From Mesostigma viride (taxonomy: Eukaryota > Streptophyta > Mesostigmatophyceae > Mesostigmatales > Mesostigmataceae): a stretch of 64,000 nucleotides of DNA. Positions 11,531-21,393 of the stretch are shown in pieces (within the stretch, counting starts at the first letter, position 1; every line of letters begins with the position of its first letter). Location: the NCBI GenBank assembly GCA_009746045.1, contig RPFO01000076.1, positions 60,001-124,000 of the forward strand. The letters are read 5' to 3'. The notes under the pieces were generated by a model. The model was not told where the DNA came from. It did not search any database and saw only the letters and a list, made by a program, of their open reading frames with translations. The translations under genes were made by a program, and so were the position numbers.

Positions 11531-12278
11531 CCAATCCTTTCTTTTCTTGAGCTGTAGCAGCTCACACAAGTCTACATACAAACACACACAATGGGTACTG
11601 GATATCCTCCCCAGACTACAAGTCACAACCCGCTGGGCATGACAGTCAGCTTGGATTCCTTATTATATGTACATAGCACCCATACTGGCTCAGGAGCACA
11701 AACAAATTACAATGAGTCCCTATCCCTTCACGGGAGGCTCGTTGTGTTACCCATGTACAAGAGGTTGGCCAACTGTGGCAGCCCATAGGTGTTCAGCTAA
11801 GAACTTGAGAAGTATGTACAACCTTCAGGACCTTAGGCGAAACCCCACAGATCACCCACAACAGCTCATCAGAAAACATTGCTGACCCCCAGACGGGAGT
11901 CGGCGCCGGTCTGCTGCCCCTTATCGAACCAGACACAACATCTACGCGAAGCACATGCAAAACACAAGCTCCCATACTCGTTCCAACCGTGGAAAATCAG
12001 GGGACCTGTCGCCACCTCACCAGCATGGTGGATGGGTCAGCCAGTCCGTGAAACTCCGCCTTAAGACGGCACCAGGGAATCGAACCCCGCCCACAAACCA
12101 CAGATCTGGGGAAACCTCAGACTGAGATGAAAACCCCAGATAGACATCTCTCCATCAGAGACAATGTCAGACATTCCCACACCAGAGACATGTCTCACCC
12201 CTCAAGGTGTGCTCAGGATTATGTACAATCAAGCTCCCAGCCTGATATCCAGAGACTTAAGCACCCAGCTCTCAGCTT
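11531..12278 (-). other. Copia-1 3' untranslated region with polypurine tract
   Basis: No ORF. The 20 bases beside the LTR read AAGAAAAGAAAGGATTGG on the sense strand and form the likely polypurine tract, almost the same as in Copia-2. Near 12070-12090 the sense strand carries GGGCGGGGTTCGATTCCCTG, which matches the tRNA T-arm/B-box consensus and also occurs in Copia-2. Confidence 0.65.
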
Positions 12279-15200
12279 TTAGACAGATAGACCGACTTGA
12301 CAGTCAGCATTCATGAGCTTCCTCAGTACATTGTACTGGGCTGGGGCCTTGTGTGGCAGCTTTGTCAATGCATCAGCAGGGTTCTCCTCGCCAGGGATAT
12401 GCTTCAAGTCAACCAAACTGGCCAACTCCTTCAGCAACAAATAATCCAGGTCCCGGCTCCTGGCCAGCTGCTTGTGAACAAACTGGACCATACCCATGCT
12501 GTCTGTTAGCAACAACGTCTCCATCTGCAAGGTCCAAGGGGTAACTGAAGCCAGCTCCAGCATTAACTCCTTTATGTACAGGCTGGACTGGATCCCCTCG
12601 CATATGGCCCTGCATTCTGCCACATCTGAACTGATACAGACCCTCTTCTGCAGTCTGCTGTACCAGCTGAACAAACTTGCCCTGCTCTGATAAAAAGCAA
12701 ACAGAGCAGCAGATCTCCCCCTGACCTTGGTAACCTGGCGAGCATCCATGGAACTGTCAACAAAGATCTCCAAGGTGATAGGCTGGGCAAAGTCAATCCC
12801 AGACAAAATCAGATCAGGGGTACTCTCCACCAACCGGGCTATGACTCGAGGCTTCTCATCCTCAAGCACCTCATCAGGCATTCTGCTATGGACCATCAAA
12901 GACGGACCACAGATGCTGGCAAACCAGGCCCACATGCCTCTCAACTCAGGTCCTGCAGCCTGGGTGATCTTCTCTGGCAAGGCCTTCACAATGGTCTGTT
13001 TATAATCTCCTCCAGCCTGAAGCCTGATACTCCACTCCCCGTCCCTCCTGAACAGGGTAGCCTGCATTCCACAGAACACTACAGGCTTGTTGGGCTCCTG
13101 CCACAGCTCCTTGCCCAGTGAAAACTTGCCACTGATGACAGGAATAAACTTCTTCAGCCAGGTCGTGGGGGCTAGCAAATGCAGATCATCTCCATGCAAA
13201 CTAGCATACACTGGCAGACCCTCCCATTGGGCCAGCAGCAAACAGGGATCAACTGAAGACACTCTCAAGCCACACTCACTGATCAGAGCTTCCTGCAGCG
13301 TGAGTCTCCAGATGATTGGGCTCGACCTGAGTCCTTCCAGGCCCTTCAGAATAACCAGGAATTGTTGATGCAGCTCCAGCTTCCAGATGGCAGGCACCTC
13401 AACACAGTAAGGCTCATCCTGCTTCCACACCCTCCTGGCCACTTCTGGATCAGATTTTAAAAATGCCCTCTTGAAGTCCAGCAGCACTGATGACATAGCT
13501 GCTCCCCTGTTCAGCAACCCCACGTAGAGACATAGCAAAATTCTCCATGTGTCGTGTAGCATCCCTGGCGTGTATAGCTCCTCTCCTGGCAGACTCCCCG
13601 TGCCGTGATACTCATTCAGGACAGGCCTGACATGGGGCACTGATACCTCATCCACAACCTTCCTCTTCAGCACAAATCTCAAAGCAAGCTTCCTTGATGC
13701 TGGGGGACGTCTGTCTGTTGGTGCAGCACACTCAAACTGCAACCACTCCTCCAATGCCTTGGAGAAGGCGAGCTTCCAAGCCTCAAACAAAGTAGGCGAG
13801 CTCATCTCTTGGACCAGCTGGTCATATGTCAAAGGAGAGTGTGCAGCAAGGCTCCTGTGAGTTATGCCAATACTGCTGGGGTGCAACACAGCTGGAATCA
13901 CCAAACTGGCCGCTGGGGGCACCTCCCCTTCATCCCATTTTACACCCTTGACCGGCTTGGCCCTGCACCTGACTGGAAATGTTGTCCTGAAATTTTCTAG
14001 GGGAATCATCCCCCAGCCATCTCTTCTCAGAGCTGTAGCTCTGATAGAAATCCCAGGATTGCCCAGAAAATTCTGACCCAAAATCACAGGGCCATCATAG
14101 TCCTCTAGGACAAGGAAGGTCACATCCACACCCATGACAGGGGCAGTAACCTCTCCCAACACCCTTAGATGCGTCCTACCACTGAAATCAGACACCCAGG
14201 GGCAACTTGGTTCTCCGACCAGCAGTTCTCCTGTATGCTGAGGTCCCATGACAGAAACCTGTGCATTGGTATCTATCTCCATGGCAGCTACCTCAGGTTC
14301 ATCCAACTGGACAAGCTTGGACACCTTAGGCTCCTTCTTGGCTCTTTGCAAAGCCTGTACAATATCTGATAGACGCACACCCCTAGGCCTGGTGTCGGGC
14401 CGTTCCGGAGGTGCAGCCTGTCCGCCTGCTTGCCCAACCACCGTATGTGAAGGTACCCCAGGGGCCGGGCCAGGGTCACCCTGAGGGCTCGATACAGCTG
14501 TAGCACCCTGATCAGGAAGCTCCACGTCACCCCCGCCTTGTACACCAGCGGGCACCTGGAAGAGGTCTCCTTGATTACCTCCCCGGGGACGGATCTTTGA
14601 CCAGGACAGACGGTGCACTGCTTGGGAGCCATCAATGGCCACCCAGCACTTATGGCCAGCGGCTTCTACTCGGGTCACCACCCCATCATGCCAGCTGCCA
14701 CGTTTCCCTGGAAAGCTTGGTTCCTTCCACACAACAACCTGTTGTCCAACGTTAGGTTCTAGGACACTCCAGCCCTTGTCTTTCTGCCTCAGCTTGAGGA
14801 ACTTGGCCTCTAGCTTCTCCTTCCATGCCTGCTCAGCATCAGCTGGCAGCATCCTGGTATGCAGCATAAGAGGATTGATGGCAATGTCACCAAAGAACAT
14901 GGGAGTCCTCAGGTTCAGCCTGTCCTCCACAGAACGTAGCCATGCAGATGTCACAATGGCAGATGACGTCCTTGGAATCCTCTCCACCAGCAGCACAGTC
15001 TTGATCTCTTGGATGGCTCTCTCCACCACCCCTTGCTGGCCGTGGCTCTCCCTGGGTGTAATCAGCAACTCTGGAAACTCTGGCAGGTTCTCACAGCACT
15101 CAAACTGAATGTCACACTGCAACAACTCCAACCCAGGGTACCTGCTCCTTGTCAACTTCAGAGCAGCAATCAATGTAGGCTTCTCCATGTCAGGCAGGAT

Positions 15201-15836
15201 CTCTAGGGTCTTGTACTTGGTATATCTGTCCACTGCCACCAGCAGCTTCAAACCCCTGATTCTCTGAATATCTACCTGCACATGGCCTGGCTGCAAAATA
15301 GGAGTCCTGGCATGAGACTGCTTGGGCTTTCTAGCAACTAGCCTGCACTTGCAAGCTTGAGCAACCTGTTGGCAGATGGAGTACAACTCACTTCCTCCCA
15401 GCCGTCTAGCAACTTGCAAAGACTGAGCTGCATGGCCAAACATGGTATGCAACCTTGAGGCAATGTCATACAAGAGAGAAAACCTTTTATTGTCATTATT
15501 AGCACTCAAGGTATGTACAGATCCCTTATGTACAGGAGGCACCAGGGTCGTGCCTGTCAGACTGTCTCCAGCCCTATCCTCATCCTGACCATCCTGTGCC
15601 AGTCCTGCACGGTCAGAATGCTTCTGAGATCCACCTGGGTCCACATCACCAGGTCCTACCTCAGGCTCAGCACCGCCATGGCGGGCACGTTGGCGAGTAA
15701 CCACTGCAGCTACAGCTGGCATACTCTCTGTGGTAACCAAGCTTGCCCCATCGTGTCCAATAGGCTCTTTCACTAGAGCATGGGGCTGCCCCTCACTGCT
15801 GTCACTAGCAGCTTCATTACACACCCCTGGGGGCAC
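12279..15836 (-). CDS. Copia-1 pol: integrase, protease-like, RT, RNase H
   Basis: An unbroken polyprotein of 1185 codons. The integrase comes first: a degenerate zinc-binding region (H130, H135, C155/C162/C164) and the triad D189, D242, E272 with SHGQQGVVERA. The integrase C-terminal domain ends near residue 415. A retropepsin-like domain follows at about 515-600, with IDTNAQVSVMG (D522) and VILGQNFL. RT spans about 700-925, with the YASLHGDDLHLL active site (D883, D884). RNase H has D1027, E1074 and D1112, and the tail has the ADALTK signature. In Copia elements the protease normally precedes integrase; here it lies between integrase and RT, and the DT(S)G glycine is Asn. The listed start is a GTG codon. 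The frame is the same as the preceding gag segment, separated by one TGA, so readthrough or a later start are both possible. Confidence 0.9.
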   Translation of the reverse strand: MPPGVCNEAASDSSEGQPHALVKEPIGHDGASLVTTESMPAVAAVVTRQRARHGGAEPEVGPGDVDPGGSQKHSDRAGLAQDGQDEDRAGDSLTGTTLVPPVHKGSVHTLSANNDNKRFSLLYDIASRLHTMFGHAAQSLQVARRLGGSELYSICQQVAQACKCRLVARKPKQSHARTPILQPGHVQVDIQRIRGLKLLVAVDRYTKYKTLEILPDMEKPTLIAALKLTRSRYPGLELLQCDIQFECCENLPEFPELLITPRESHGQQGVVERAIQEIKTVLLVERIPRTSSAIVTSAWLRSVEDRLNLRTPMFFGDIAINPLMLHTRMLPADAEQAWKEKLEAKFLKLRQKDKGWSVLEPNVGQQVVVWKEPSFPGKRGSWHDGVVTRVEAAGHKCWVAIDGSQAVHRLSWSKIRPRGGNQGDLFQVPAGVQGGGDVELPDQGATAVSSPQGDPGPAPGVPSHTVVGQAGGQAAPPERPDTRPRGVRLSDIVQALQRAKKEPKVSKLVQLDEPEVAAMEIDTNAQVSVMGPQHTGELLVGEPSCPWVSDFSGRTHLRVLGEVTAPVMGVDVTFLVLEDYDGPVILGQNFLGNPGISIRATALRRDGWGMIPLENFRTTFPVRCRAKPVKGVKWDEGEVPPAASLVIPAVLHPSSIGITHRSLAAHSPLTYDQLVQEMSSPTLFEAWKLAFSKALEEWLQFECAAPTDRRPPASRKLALRFVLKRKVVDEVSVPHVRPVLNEYHGTGSLPGEELYTPGMLHDTWRILLCLYVGLLNRGAAMSSVLLDFKRAFLKSDPEVARRVWKQDEPYCVEVPAIWKLELHQQFLVILKGLEGLRSSPIIWRLTLQEALISECGLRVSSVDPCLLLAQWEGLPVYASLHGDDLHLLAPTTWLKKFIPVISGKFSLGKELWQEPNKPVVFCGMQATLFRRDGEWSIRLQAGGDYKQTIVKALPEKITQAAGPELRGMWAWFASICGPSLMVHSRMPDEVLEDEKPRVIARLVESTPDLILSGIDFAQPITLEIFVDSSMDARQVTKVRGRSAALFAFYQSRASLFSWYSRLQKRVCISSDVAECRAICEGIQSSLYIKELMLELASVTPWTLQMETLLLTDSMGMVQFVHKQLARSRDLDYLLLKELASLVDLKHIPGEENPADALTKLPHKAPAQYNVLRKLMNADCQVGLSV

Positions 15837-15869
15837 CCTCCAGGGTTCAGGGATGTGTGCAGGCTCATA

Positions 15870-17131
15870 TCAATGATCAGCAGCCTTGCCCTTGCCCTTG
15901 TCCTGGGATGGACCAGCCTTGTCCTTGCTGCCACCCTGAGCTGGCTTGCTCTGACCTTCCTGCCTCAGGTACGAGGGACACTCATTCCTGAAGTGACCCT
16001 TCCCCTGGCAGAAATAACATTCCACCTGACTGATGTCCCGTGAGGTCCCACTGCTGGGCCCAGCCTTGGGAGGACCACCCACCCTCTTGAAGTCAAACTG
16101 GGACTGTGGATGTCCCGACTTCGGCGGGGTCCCCCGTCCAGCCCTTCTGTCACGCCCCCTCCTGGACCTTCCTCGACCCCTTGAAGAGGTCTCAGGCCCT
16201 CTCGAGGACGCTGGGCCCCCGTGGCCCGATCCCCTCATGGACTTAACCGTGGGTTCAGTGGCCTCCTCATCATTCTGACGAGGGCGCTTACCCCCACGTA
16301 CTTGCCGCTGAAACACTCATACAACTGATCCGTCATGGCTGCCCAGCCATGGACCTGTCGCATGTGGATGGTCACATTATCCATGGTGACCGGATCCAGT
16401 TGCAGCGACTTGAGAAAGTCGCCCATGGCCATCCGATCTGCGACGAAGAAGCCCTTGGCCATGGCGTCCTCCCTCAGCTTGACGAAGTCTTCAAAGGCGT
16501 GGACCACTAGTTGCCCCTTGATGGGCTTGTAGTCCAGGTATTCTTGCTTCAGGTGGGACCCATCTATGGTCCTCTTGTCACTCAGGAACGACCTGAGTCG
16601 CGTCATAAACGCCGTCCAGGTGTCCCCCGCCGCGTGTCGCTCCCGAACAAACTTGAACAGCCGCCTCGCCGACTGCCGTATGTAGGCACTAGACGCCAGG
16701 ATGCGAAGCTTGTCACCGTTGTATATCTCCGTGTACAAGTTCATGTCCTCTAACATCCTCTCAGCATCCCGGGGCTGCCAATTGTCCTTGATGGACTGAA
16801 ACTGGCCTAGCACCGCGTACCCCTCAGCAACAGTTGGTCGCTTAGGCGCCGCTTGATCTGCGGCTGGCGCGTGCTGCCCGCCCTGCGATCCTTGGCTCTG
16901 ATTATCTGGCACCTCAGCCTGGTCTCCCAGCGCCTGGCCGTCCCCGCGTCCATCGCGTCCACCGCGTCCATCGCGTCCATCTCGTCCATCCAGCCCAGCG
17001 CCGCGCCGCCGAAGCCCATAAAGCCCGCTTGTTGGTTGATAGCTCCATCCTCCATGATGGCCTCTGTTCAGATCTGCTACAGCCAGCCAAGTGGCCAAGC
17101 AGCAATTAAAGCAATATAAGCTACTGAACAA
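15870..17131 (-). CDS. Copia-1 gag with CCHC zinc knuckle, two frames
   Basis: The upstream frame (17131 to about 16290) encodes the helical gag body (QSIKDNWQPRDAERMLEDM, LFKFVRERHAAGDTWTAF and so on). The downstream frame (about 16300 to 15870) encodes a basic RG-rich segment and a zinc knuckle CYFCQGKGHFRNEC (CX2CX4HX4C). The frames meet at a G5 run near 16293-16297 and need a -1 shift. The same spot reads GGGG/GTAAGC, so a splice donor cannot be excluded. The N-terminal region runs through an Asp-Gly-Arg repeat near 16930-17000 that is open in two frames, so the true start is uncertain (17055 in another frame, or 17131). It acts as the capsid/nucleocapsid of the virus-like particle. Confidence 0.75.
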
Positions 17132-17237
17132 GAAAGGAAAGTGCCAAGTGTTACCACTCAGGCAAGACCACCACGGCTGGCCCCAGGCGCGTCCTGGTTC
17201 TCCTTGTCGCTGTCGTCGTCGCTGTCGCTCACCACAA

Positions 17238-18074
17238 TCAGCTCTGGTACCCTGCTACCTGCTGCGCCGTCGTCGACCCGCTGTCGGCCCGCGATGACTG
17301 AATCGTCACCGTTGGTAAAGTAGACAGGTGACAACCCGTCGTTGGCCCTCGCGGATTGTACGTTGGCACCTCGTGGTCGCCAAGTGTCTCGTCGCCTAGC
17401 CCAGCGACACCCCCTGCTCCTACCTCAAGGTCACTATCGTACCCAAGAGGTGCAAACTCCTCCCAACGCGTCACACGAACGCGAAGGGGCGGGGCAGCTC
17501 CTGAAAAGGAACTCTTACTCGCTCTGGAAACCTGCCGACTCTTGTCGCGCGTGTCCTCCGGCGATGGCTTCCGCTGTCGCCCCGACCTCTGCAAGCCGCC
17601 TGTGATGCTCCGCTCCGCGTCGTTCACGCCTAACTGGCCCGCTGCAACACCCTCGTCGCCGATGCCGCCTGCGAAAGCACGTGGTACTCCCGCGCCCGCT
17701 ACTGTCGGCACAAACTCGTGTCGCCCTGCGCCAGCTGCCTCCGCAACCTCGCCTCGCCTTGCTGCCAACTCCGTCCGCACTCGCTCTGCTACTGCAGTAA
17801 TCACCGTCTGGATGCCGACCAACCCGTGAAGCTCCTGCTCAAGGTCGTCGATGCTCCGGTGCTCCGGAATGACGATGGTTTGTACGTGTCGCAGAATTCG
17901 CTCCCAATCTTCGACCTGGTCGTCGACGAATTGCACGAAGCTGCGATTTACAGGCGGACGATCTGCAAGCAACAAAGATAGATCCCGAACGACACGGCGT
18001 AATTCAGGAGAAATCGAACCCCCAGCAGACTGCCGAAACCGGAAATCCTGCTGCCGTTGTTCCTCCTGCACCAT
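17238..18074 (-). CDS. Copia-1 extra 5' ORF between LTR and gag
   Basis: A 278-codon frame that begins 93 bases inside the 5' LTR boundary, upstream of gag. The first half is predicted helical with heptad-like spacing (LRRVVRDLSLLLADRP, RSIDDLEQELHGLVG, ITAVAERVRTELAARR). The middle is low-complexity Gly/Ala/Arg. Near residue 215 an RWEEFAPLGYDSDLEVG stretch stands out. I recognise no family. Copia-2 has a frame in the same place with similar helical character. Its role is unknown; an accessory or extra gag-like protein is a guess. Confidence 0.6.
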   Translation of the reverse strand: MVQEEQRQQDFRFRQSAGGSISPELRRVVRDLSLLLADRPPVNRSFVQFVDDQVEDWERILRHVQTIVIPEHRSIDDLEQELHGLVGIQTVITAVAERVRTELAARRGEVAEAAGAGRHEFVPTVAGAGVPRAFAGGIGDEGVAAGQLGVNDAERSITGGLQRSGRQRKPSPEDTRDKSRQVSRASKSSFSGAAPPLRVRVTRWEEFAPLGYDSDLEVGAGGVAGLGDETLGDHEVPTYNPRGPTTGCHLSTLPTVTIQSSRADSGSTTAQQVAGYQS

Positions 18075-18167
18075 TCACCACCAGACGAGCTCCTCTCGTC
18101 GTAAACGCTGCACACCGCAACCGGCAACGACCCTCCTGGCCGTTCCGCTGAGACTGGTTGTAATTTG

Positions 18168-18864
18168 AGTTAAGCTTTCTTCGCACACGCAATGTGAAGG
18201 ATATGGTTGCAATGCAGCAATGTGTGAATATGGTTGGAAACGGAGCTTTGTTAAATCGGATAATGTTTACAGCGCTCAACACTTGAGGCTTGTACACGAG
18301 CTTGCCAAGTCAAGGCACAACACGTGAGGCGGGCTCGCAAGAGATGCCCATTTGGCACTGGCCTATTGTTTATATACTTGTGCACTGTGCTTGCTAGTCC
18401 TGAGCAGCCTAGGAGGCCTGCTCAGTAATAACACCCCGGTACAGTATTCACTACCTGTACAGCGCCCAGCTCCTATACAGTAGGTCTGCCATACAGGCAC
18501 AGTGACCACAGAGTACAGTCACCACAGTGATTATTGCATCTGCACCTAGAAGTCCAGGACTAAGCCTGCGGTACCAACAGACCACAGGTTAAGGTTCCTA
18601 TTTCCTGCGTACGACGTATTAATCCAATACCGTCGTAGGTACAGCACCTAATTCCTGTCAGCCCAGGAATTACTGTCGACCCCATATGTCGTCGGCAAAT
18701 ATTCACGTCCGACTTAGAAGAACAGCCGGCTCGCGCTCGCGCGCGACCGGGAAGTCGGAACGCCATAACTTTCTTGATACTTGTCGGAATGAACTCGTTC
18801 CGGTGCCGCTGGAATCGCAGAGATATGCCGAATCAGGATCACGCCAATGCGCTTGGCGTTAACT
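18168..18864 (-). repeat. Copia-1 5' LTR
   Basis: Direct repeat of the LTR at the other end of the element, with the same AGTT...AACT termini. As the 5' LTR of a minus-strand element it should carry the promoter. A TTTATATAC box lies about 200 bp from its right-to-left reading end. The GGCAC duplication follows directly. Confidence 0.93.
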
Positions 18865-20075
18865 GGCACCACGGCATCCTAGGGAGGAGGCCTCAGGCGA
18901 GGCCTCGGGTGGACCCGTGGAGACGAGCCAACTGGAACCGACCTTCACCGTTTCGTTGGAACCCCGCCCCCGGGCTGACAGGGCTGCACCGCCCTCGCCG
19001 CGTGCCGCGGAGGGACCCAGCGGGCCTGCCCGGGCTGACCTGCATTCGTCTCGTTCCGCGGAGGAGCCCAGCGGCCCTGTCAGAGCTGATGCGTCACTGT
19101 GCTGTGCGGAGGGGCCCAGTGGGGTTGGCAAGGGTGCCCTAGTGCCAATGGAGTCTACCGTACCCTACGAGGTACTCGTGGCAACGGTGCAGAATCAGCA
19201 AGAACTCCTTCGCCAACTGATGGCTCAGCAGGGTCGTCAAGCAGACCAGTCGGTAGCCACGGCAGTAGGCTATGATGCTGCATCCGGGGCCCCCGGGTTG
19301 CCTTATGAGGAGTGGACACTGGGGGAATTCATCCGGCCTCAGGCAGGCCGAGTGGTGGAGTATGGTGGGCCTCAGGGCCGCGCACGGAGAAATTGCGTAT
19401 GCACTTCGTGGGTCCGGCACTCCAAGCTCCTCTCGGAATGTATGTGCCTGAACCCCCGGTATTTCAAGCGGGGTCCTGGTGTGCTGTGGACCGCGGTGCG
19501 TACTGGGAGCAGCTGGAGATGACCTTCTCACCATTCCAGCCGCAGCCGGTGCCGGTGCCGCAGCCGTCCAGCCCGCATCTACCCTTCACTGTGGGGCATA
19601 TCGTGCGGTACGGCACGGAGGATTGGTGGGACTGGAAGTACTATGTGGACGGGGTGGCGCACACGGTGGCGCCCCCTAAGGTGGCTCCAGTGGATGGGCG
19701 CGCTTTCCTCGACAAGACGGCGCCAGACTTTGCGTGGACCTTGAAGACTACCTATGATGAGGATCACGTGCGCACCGCTGTGTTCAAGATGGGGGTGGAC
19801 TTCGTTGGTGCCCATTGTTGCGGGGTGGTGGATAAATCGGCTCTGACCCTGATGTTCACCCACCCTCAGTACCGGTTTCCTGGCCATGTGGCCCCCTGGC
19901 GCGTGGGTACGTGGAGCTCTCCAGGGTCGGCCGGCAGCTAGAAGGTGTCGCCCTATCAGGTGGCTTTTGAGACGTACCTGCGGACACACCCCGGCTGTCT
20001 GATTCAGACTATGACGCCATCGGGTCGTCAGGCCCTTATAGCGGCACAGCAACACAGGCGAGCCACCGGTCGTTA
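18865..20075 (+). pseudogene. 3' part of unrecognised LTR-P ORF
   Basis: The frame continues from the left side of Copia-1. After a Pro/Ala-rich stretch it has a helical, Gln-rich segment (YEVLVATVQNQQELLRQLMA). A frameshift near 19385 leads into a globular-looking domain rich in aromatic residues (AYWEQLEMTFSPF, WWDWKYYVDGVAH, APDFAWTLKTTYDEDH, GAHCCGVVDKSALTLMF). A stop at about 19941 with a further shift gives a short tail ending near 20075 (PYQVAFETYLRTHPGCL). I see no RT, integrase or protease motif. It lies just upstream of a polypurine tract and LTR, so it belongs to an LTR element. It may be a non-autonomous element or an extra 3' ORF. Confidence 0.45.
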
Positions 20076-20310
20076 AGGGGGTTGTGAGAGATATGTGTCG
20101 GATAGCGGAATGACCCTGTCACCTTGTTTCCTGCTACTATGTCAGGGTTGGTCCTGTGTATCAACCTCTAGAGGAATTGGTATTACTAACCCGCGGGTGG
20201 ACCGGGCTTGGGACATAGTACTCTTATAGTAGTATATAATACCTTGTCTTGCCCATCCCCATTACGAGGGCTCCGGCTACATCTCTTGTACGGTAGGGAC
20301 TACCGACCCC

Positions 20311-20620
20311 CGCGGAGGGGGAGGAGTGTTGCAGCCCGACCCCTTAGAACGGGCGCAACAATGGAATAAATTACCAAGGCAGTTTGGCCTGTTGTTCTAC
20401 CTTGTATGGATCTTGGTAGTCATGTGATTTGGACTAGTTATTTTGGTCCTAGGTCGTTATGTGCGACCTTCTAGGGGCCGGTGCAGTCGCGCCGCGCCAG
20501 TTGAGATCTTGCCTGTACTTTGCTTGGATCCTGTAGTTGAGGGTCGATGTCGGCCCGAGGATCTTGCGTGGAATGCATGCTTTGGAATTCCCTAGAGGAT
20601 CGGCGCTGTATCTGCGCAGC
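20311..20620 (+). repeat. LTR-P polypurine tract and start of 3' LTR
   Basis: A strong purine tract (GCGGAGGGGGAGGAG) is followed at once by TGTTGCAGCCCGACC, a TG-type LTR start at 20327. About 150 bp in, the word GGTGCAGTCGCGCCGCGC appears, and a little further on GGTCGATGTCGGCCCGAG. Both also lie in the Gypsy-B LTR at similar spacing (27435 and 27525), so the two LTRs are related. The right end of this LTR is not resolved and probably lies before 21090. Confidence 0.6.
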
Positions 20621-21098
20621 CACAGGCCTAGGTTAAATTAGTCCAAGGACGAGAGTCTCGTCCTCTTGGTTTGATGAATGCAAAGTGCGATGACGCCTTC
20701 ATATTGAACCTGGGGCAACTATCCATTTGTAATTGGTATTGCTAGCCATTATAAGTGTTGGCATCAAGCCGCGGTGCCAGATAACTCACGACTCACGTCG
20801 TGAAGCGCAATCTACATTAAGCCACCTGGAATATTCCTAATTCCGGCATGATTGATCTTTCGCTGCGTAGCTCAGGTTAGAAGTCTGGGCTGGGACGTAA
20901 CATAAATATTCAGCCACAAGCGTCGTAGACTTGGGTACTAGCATCCGGCGCGGCCCTTCACACCGGCCGGTACCCAGACTTGAACAAATCCAAGCCAAAC
21001 GGCTCCCGCGGAACCAAACCAAGGGAATTGAACCGGGCGTAAATGATTCGGTGAACAGTCGTTTCTCGCGTGCACGGACGTAAATGATCACGGACGTG

Positions 21099-21260
21099 AC
21101 ACCAGGGCTCCCCCTTGGATCCCAACAACTACCAAGAAGTCTGCATCCGGGGCACCACCCTCAAGATCTTCATGCGCCTGATTTTGGACCGCCTGCGCAA
21201 CGCCGTGGACGCCTGGACGTCAGTGAAAACCAGATGGGCTTTTGCCCGTGGAATGTCAAC
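21099..21260 (+). pseudogene. LINE reverse-transcriptase fragment (possible)
   Basis: A short plus-strand stretch reads DPNNYQEVCIRGTTLKIFM followed by RLILDRLRNAVDAW. This resembles the P-x-N-Y-R ... L-x-K-I/L ... RL block of non-LTR retrotransposon RTs. It is only about 50 codons and breaks off with stops, so the call is weak. Confidence 0.35.
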
Positions 21261-21393
21261 TTGATTGCCCCTGAGGACTATCAAAGAGACAACCAGCGCA
21301 GATTATCACTACAGTACTAAATACGATGGCCTCATCGGTGGTAACAGTCGACAACACTTTGGATGAAGATTACCTGTTTTTCGCCTAAATCAG

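Larger units (their letters stand above)
10833..18864 (-). mobile_element. Copia-1, near-complete young Copia-type retrotransposon
   Basis: The element has two LTRs of 698 and 697 bp that differ by about one substitution and one indel. A 5-bp target-site duplication GGCAC flanks it (10828-10832 and 18865-18869), and a polypurine tract lies next to the 3' LTR. It carries three coding regions in sense order: a 278-aa ORF, gag (two frames) and an unbroken 1185-codon pol. It interrupts a plus-strand ORF in frame. The near-identical LTRs indicate recent insertion. Confidence 0.93.
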
